Position numbers and translations under genes: made by a program. Below are positions 5,302 to 8,743 of a stretch of 8,743 nt of DNA, in pieces. Numbering within the stretch: position 1 is the first letter of the stretch; every line of letters begins with the position of its first letter. The notes beneath the pieces were generated by a model, which saw only the letters and a program-made list of their open reading frames with translations, had not been told where the DNA came from and did not search any database. The stretch lies in NCBI GenBank assembly GCA_003511885.1, contig DOIX01000371.1, positions 1 through 8,743 of the forward strand, given 5' to 3'. The DNA is from Cyanobacteria bacterium UBA11153 (GTDB lineage Bacteria > Cyanobacteriota > Cyanobacteriia > Cyanobacteriales > Coleofasciculaceae).

Positions 5302-7578
5302 CTAGGCAATAACGAAAATATCCGCATTAGTCATCGCCAAATCGGGATTTAATTGGGCAATTTGGATTTGCTCATTTAAACCGATGCCATCTGAATCAAA
5401 GAATAACGCGCCAGTGCTGCCATCGTAGATAAACCGCTGATTGGCAGTAGTCGCCGCTGTGCCAAGAATAAACTGAGATACTTTAATTGCTGCACCTGCA
5501 ACTAAATTACCGCCGAAGCCAGTAGCAGATACCTCAATCGTATCTGCGATAACAGAGAAATCAGTAATAGTATCAATGCCTCGAGCGGGATGATGGAAGG
5601 AAATGCGATCGCTACCTTCTCCTCCTGTTAAAATATCATCACCATTACCGCCGTAGAGGATATCGTTACCGTCACCGCCGGATAAAGTATCGTTCCCATC
5701 TCCTCCATGTAAGATATTTTTGCCACTATTTCCGATAATGGTATTATCGAGGAAATTACCTGTACCGTTGATAGCTGTTGTACCAGTTAAGGTTAAGTTT
5801 TCCACCACCCACAATTGATAGGAATCCAAATTAAAACTGACACTAGAGATGACTAAATCAATTCCACCGGAGGCTGGATTATTGTAGTTAGGCTGAATTT
5901 CTTCAACTTTGTCACCAATACTATTAACGTAATAAGTATCGTCACCTTCGCCACCTCGCATTATGTCATTTCCTGTACCGCCATTGAGAATATCATCACC
6001 CCCTCCTCCTTCTATGGTGTCATTTCCTGCACCACCTTTGAGGTTATCGTTGTCAGTGACACTATTATAATTGTAGTAAGGAAGTGAATTTTCACCACCA
6101 CGAATCAAATCATCCCCATTTCCACCATCAATAGTGTCATCACCCCATCCTCCATCTAAGCTATCATTACCACTATTTCCTATGATGGTGTCGTTACCAT
6201 CGCCACCCAAAATTAGATTATTGGCATTATTCCCTGTGATGATATTGTCGAGGAAATTACCTTCACCGTTGATGGCGTTTAAACCAGTTAAGGTGAGATT
6301 TTCTACTTGTTGCGATTGATTATTATGCAAACGAAAGCTAACACTGGAGATAACGAAATCAATTCCACCACTAGCTGGATTATTGTAATCAGGTGATGCT
6401 TCTTCAACTATGTCACCATCACTATCAACATAATAAATATCGTCACCTTCGCCACCTCGCATTATGTCATTTCCCGTACCGCCATTGAGGATATCATCGC
6501 CTAATCCTCCTTCGATGGTGTCGTTTCCTGCACCACCACTTAGAATATCGTTATCAACTAAACCATCACCATCAGAATTGTAATAATAATTAAGCGAGTT
6601 TTCACCACCACGAAGGAAATCATCCCCATCTCCGCCATCGATAGTGTCATTACCCCATCCTCCATCTAAGCTATCATTACCGCCATTTCCCGTGAGGGTA
6701 TCGTCACCATAACTACCAAAAATTAGATTATTGGCATTATTGCCTTTGATGATATTATCGAGAAAATTGCCTCCACCGTTGATGTCATTTAAGCCAGTTA
6801 AAGTAAGATTTTCTACTCCTTGCGATTGATTTTCATGCAAACGAAAGCTAACACTGGAGATAACTAAATCAATTCCACCACTAGCTGGATTATTTTGGAT
6901 AGGCGATACTTCTTCAACTCTGTCACCATCACTATCAACGTAATAAGTATCGTTACCTTTACCACCTTTTAGGATGTCATTTCCCGTACCGCCATCAAGG
7001 ATATCATCGCCTAATCCTCCTTCGATGGTGTCATTTCCTGCGCCACCACGTAGTTTATCGTTATCAACTAAATCATCATTATTATAATTGTAGTAAGGAA
7101 ATGAGTTTTCACCACCAATGAGATAGTCATCCCCATCTCCGCCATCGATAGTGTCATTACCCCATCCTCCATCTAAACCATCATTACCGCCATTCCCTGT
7201 CAGAGTATCGTTACCTTCATTCCCAAGAATTAGGTTATCGGCATTATTGCCTTTGATGATATTGTTCAGAAAATTCCCTATACCATTGATGGCGTTTAAT
7301 CCAGTTAAAGTCAGATTTTCAATTCCTTGCGAATTAGTGTAATACAAATTAAAGTTGACACTGGAAAATACTAAATCAATACCACCAGTAGGTGGGGGAT
7401 TATTCTCCCCAGGTGATAATTCTTCAACTCTGTCACCTTCACTATCAACGTAGTAAGTATCGTTACCTTTACCACCTTTGAGGATGTCATTGCCCGTACC
7501 ACCATCAAGGATATCGTTACCCCATCCTCCTTCTAAAATGTCATTTCCTGCACCACCTTTGAGGTTATCGTTATCCAC
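5302..7578 (-). CDS. RTX calcium-binding repeat protein, C-terminal part with type I secretion domain
   Basis: C-terminal 758 codons of the interrupted RTX gene. It starts at a GTG that directly follows the TGA (TGAGTG), with no ribosome site, so independent expression would rely on reinitiation or read-through. It holds most of four super-repeats, each with GGxGxDxL-type Ca2+-binding nonapeptides plus a beta module (YYVDSxGDxVEE, GGIDLVISSVSF, VENLTLTGLNAINGxGN). The last unit runs into a short RTX block (residues 623-655). Residues from about 665 to 758 form the non-repetitive end: ITDFSVIADTIEVSATGFGG, QRFIYDGSTGALFFD, ADIFVIA. This matches C-terminal domains of many cyanobacterial RTX proteins and is the expected signal for type I (ABC) secretion. 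No catalytic domain is visible, so a structural, surface or matrix role is the simplest guess. No transporter genes lie in the window. Confidence 0.85.
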   Translation of the reverse strand: MDNDNLKGGAGNDILEGGWGNDILDGGTGNDILKGGKGNDTYYVDSEGDRVEELSPGENNPPPTGGIDLVFSSVNFNLYYTNSQGIENLTLTGLNAINGIGNFLNNIIKGNNADNLILGNEGNDTLTGNGGNDGLDGGWGNDTIDGGDGDDYLIGGENSFPYYNYNNDDLVDNDKLRGGAGNDTIEGGLGDDILDGGTGNDILKGGKGNDTYYVDSDGDRVEEVSPIQNNPASGGIDLVISSVSFRLHENQSQGVENLTLTGLNDINGGGNFLDNIIKGNNANNLIFGSYGDDTLTGNGGNDSLDGGWGNDTIDGGDGDDFLRGGENSLNYYYNSDGDGLVDNDILSGGAGNDTIEGGLGDDILNGGTGNDIMRGGEGDDIYYVDSDGDIVEEASPDYNNPASGGIDFVISSVSFRLHNNQSQQVENLTLTGLNAINGEGNFLDNIITGNNANNLILGGDGNDTIIGNSGNDSLDGGWGDDTIDGGNGDDLIRGGENSLPYYNYNSVTDNDNLKGGAGNDTIEGGGGDDILNGGTGNDIMRGGEGDDTYYVNSIGDKVEEIQPNYNNPASGGIDLVISSVSFNLDSYQLWVVENLTLTGTTAINGTGNFLDNTIIGNSGKNILHGGDGNDTLSGGDGNDILYGGNGDDILTGGEGSDRISFHHPARGIDTITDFSVIADTIEVSATGFGGNLVAGAAIKVSQFILGTAATTANQRFIYDGSTGALFFDSDGIGLNEQIQIAQLNPDLAMTNADIFVIA

Positions 7579-8463
7579 TCAACCAGATGAATTGTAGTAA
7601 GGAAGTGAGTTTTCGCCACCAATGATATAGTCATCCCCATCTCCGCCATCGATGATGTCATTACCCCATCCTCCATCTAAGCTATCATTACCGCCATTTC
7701 CTGTCAGGGTATCGTTACCATCACTAGCAAAAATTCGGTTATCGGCATTATTACCCTTGATAATATTATTGAGGGAATTACCTCTACCATCAATCGCATT
7801 TAAGCCAGTTAAGGTGAGATTTTCTACCCCTCGTAAATTAGTATAATCTAAATAAAAATTTACACTAGAAATAACTAAATCAATCCCACCGAAGGCTGGA
7901 TTATTATAGCCAGGTTCAATTTCTTCAACTCTGTCACCAATACTATCAACGTGATAAGTATCGTTACCTTCCCCACCTCGCAGGATATCATCTCCCGTAC
8001 CGCCATCAAGGATATCGTTACCCCATCCTCCTTCTAAAATGTCATTTCCTGCACCACCTTTGAGGGTATCATTGTCAAAGTAATTGGGAGGATAGGAATT
8101 AGATGAATTTTCTCCACCACGGAGGAAATCATCTCCATCTCCGCCATCGAGGATATCATTACCTTTTCCTCCATCTAAGCCATCATTACCGCCATTACCA
8201 ATTAGGGTATCATTCCCTTCCTCACCAAAAATTAGGTTATTGGCATTATTTCCTTTGATGATATTGTTGAGAGAGCTACCCTTAGCGCTAATTGGGTTTA
8301 AACCAATCATGGTTAGGTTTTCTACACCAAATGTATTAGAAAAATTCAAACTATAATCAATAGTGGAAATAATTAAATCAATGCCACCGAAGCGTGGGTT
8401 ATTGTAATCTGGTTGCACTTCTTCAACTGTGTCACCAATACTATCAACGTAGTAAGTATCGTT
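5607..8463 (-). repeat. Six tandem ~0.5-kb RTX super-repeats
   Basis: Setting the unit boundary at the Asn of NDTYYVDS, the units span 7966-8463, 7465-7965, 6955-7464, 6445-6954, 5944-6444 and about 5607-5943; the last is short and diverges after its beta module. The complete units are 166, 167, 170, 170 and 167 codons. The length differences come only from the variable linker between GGENS and DND and one extra proline-region residue in the third unit. Neighbouring units are alike at DNA level too: for example, the 6331-6385 and 6841-6895 stretches are nearly identical and exactly 510 bp apart. This points to amplification by unequal recombination, and such arrays are prone to assembly collapse. 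Confidence 0.9.
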
Positions 8464-8625
8464 ACCTTCACCACCTTTGAGCGTATCATTTCCCGTACCG
8501 CCATCGAGGATATCATTGCCATTGTCTCCATTGAGGATGTCATCCCCTCCATTTCCAATTAGAGTGTCATTTCCGATAGTACCAATCAGAAAGTTATTGG
8601 TATCGTCACCAGTTATTAAAGCCAT
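7579..8625 (-). CDS. RTX calcium-binding repeat protein, N-terminal part, ends at premature TGA
   Basis: First 348 codons of the RTX gene, from the ATG at 8625 to the TGA at 7579-7581. RTX motifs begin almost at once (NFLIGTIGNDTLIGNGGDDIL, residues 11-31), with no signal peptide and no N-terminal domain, as expected for a type I substrate whose signal is at the C-terminus. Two beta modules are present (NDTYYVDS at 55-62, NDTYHVDS at 221-228), each followed by VENLT and nonapeptide runs. The frame ends in the Asn/Tyr linker of the second super-repeat (GGENSLPYYNSSG). Because the secretion domain is encoded downstream of the stop, this product alone should not be exported and, at cytosolic Ca2+ levels, would probably be unfolded. 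The start is preceded by an A-rich leader without a Shine-Dalgarno sequence. Confidence 0.85.
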   Translation of the reverse strand: MALITGDDTNNFLIGTIGNDTLIGNGGDDILNGDNGNDILDGGTGNDTLKGGEGNDTYYVDSIGDTVEEVQPDYNNPRFGGIDLIISTIDYSLNFSNTFGVENLTMIGLNPISAKGSSLNNIIKGNNANNLIFGEEGNDTLIGNGGNDGLDGGKGNDILDGGDGDDFLRGGENSSNSYPPNYFDNDTLKGGAGNDILEGGWGNDILDGGTGDDILRGGEGNDTYHVDSIGDRVEEIEPGYNNPAFGGIDLVISSVNFYLDYTNLRGVENLTLTGLNAIDGRGNSLNNIIKGNNADNRIFASDGNDTLTGNGGNDSLDGGWGNDIIDGGDGDDYIIGGENSLPYYNSSG

Positions 8626-8689
8626 GTTTTTAATTTTCTATTTTTGATAAATTAATGATTTCCGTACTTACGCAAAGCCCCATCTGTAG

Positions 8690-8716
8690 GGTGCGTTATG
8701 CTCAAGCTAACGCACC
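8690..8716. repeat. Palindromic interspersed repeat (GGTGCGTTA hairpin), copy 2
   Basis: GGTGCGTTA (8690-8698) and TAACGCACC (8708-8716) form a perfect 9-bp stem with a 9-nt loop. The arms are the same as those at 1081-1107, while the loop differs completely, so the arms are the conserved part. It lies about 65 bp upstream of the RTX start codon. Confidence 0.7.
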
Positions 8717-8719
8717 ATC

Positions 8720-8736
8720 CACGGGAGCATCCCGTG
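8720..8736. repeat. Short perfect hairpin CACGGGA/TCCCGTG
   Basis: CACGGGA (8720-8726) pairs with TCCCGTG (8730-8736) around a 3-nt loop, only 3 bp from the preceding palindromic repeat. The two hairpins together look like a compound interspersed element that may continue past the window edge. Confidence 0.6.
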
Positions 8737-8743
8737 AGGGAAG

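Larger units (their letters stand above)
5302..8625 (-). pseudogene. RTX repeat protein gene interrupted by in-frame TGA (whole locus)
   Basis: The two minus-strand open frames 7579-8625 and 5302-7578 are in the same frame, directly abutting, and separated only by the TGA at 7579-7581. Together they read as one 1,107-codon RTX gene: ATG start at 8625, six super-repeats, then a C-terminal secretion domain ending in DIFVIA and a TAG stop at 5302-5304. The repeat unit broken by the stop continues without loss on its other side, so the ancestral gene was a single reading frame. In sibling repeats the stop position holds Leu, encoded by TTA in units 3 and 4, so one T-to-G change accounts for the TGA. 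This may be a true nonsense mutation, an assembly error, or a stop that is read through or reinitiated at the GTG that follows. The two halves are described separately. Confidence 0.75.
8626..8743. other. Upstream region of the RTX gene
   Basis: Leader and presumed promoter region of the minus-strand RTX gene. The first 30 bases upstream of the ATG are almost all A and T, with no Shine-Dalgarno sequence. On the minus strand TTGCGT (8670-8675) could serve as a -35 element, but no good -10 box is at the right spacing, so no promoter is called. The two hairpin repeats at 8690-8736 lie further upstream. Confidence 0.5.

Noticed and set aside
7579..7581. TGA as a selenocysteine codon
   Set aside because: Sibling repeats have leucine here, the site is a structural linker with no redox role, and no selenocysteine-type stem-loop is apparent just downstream.
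6134..7846. Plus-strand open frames rich in Ser/Pro/Leu (6134-6319, 7151-7342, 7652-7846)
   Set aside because: They are antisense readings of the RTX repeats, recur with the same roughly 0.5-kb period, and have no ribosome sites.
5607..8463. CRISPR array or other direct-repeat system
   Set aside because: The period is about 500 bp, the repeats are translated, and the pattern is RTX protein coding; there are no short repeats with unique spacers.

Overview
The window looks like cyanobacterial chromosome. Seven perfect copies of the octamer GCGATCGC (HIP1) start at 606, 2565, 3118, 4621, 4843, 4914 and 5605. Heptamer tandem repeats of the STRR kind sit between genes, there are palindromic interspersed repeats, and the last gene ends in a C-terminal domain typical of cyanobacterial RTX proteins. 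The genus cannot be fixed from the sequence; STRR repeats and a large RTX protein fit a filamentous form best.

Layout. 1-271 is non-coding and holds a small inverted-repeat (MITE-like) element and a hairpin that may end the first gene. Three minus-strand genes follow, transcribed in the order gnd (3010-4428, 6-phosphogluconate dehydrogenase), a flavin-dependent halogenase-like oxidoreductase (1145-2746), and a WecG/TagA/CpsF-family glycosyltransferase (272-1006). The gaps between them (138 and 263 bp) are filled with repeats, so they are probably not one tight operon and no shared pathway is evident. 4429-4900 has no convincing gene. A small plus-strand gene of unknown function (4901-5176) follows.

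From 5302 to 8625 the minus strand carries one very repetitive RTX (Ca2+-binding GGxGxDxL) coding region of 1,107 sense and stop codons before its final stop. It is split by a single in-frame TGA at 7579-7581 into a 348-codon N-terminal part and a 758-codon C-terminal part. It consists of six tandem super-repeats of 166-170 residues (about 0.5 kb of DNA each) followed by a C-terminal type I secretion domain, with no enzymatic domain visible. The TGA lies where sibling repeats have a TTA leucine codon, so one base change explains it. The right end (8626-8743) is non-coding and carries two hairpin repeats, one of which matches a hairpin at 1081-1107.

The points most worth a second look are the interrupted RTX gene and its regular super-repeat structure, and the halogenase-like enzyme, which keeps the WxWxIP motif but has lost two key residues of the FxxPxxSxG halogenase motif. 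I did not find a convincing, wholly new multi-gene system.
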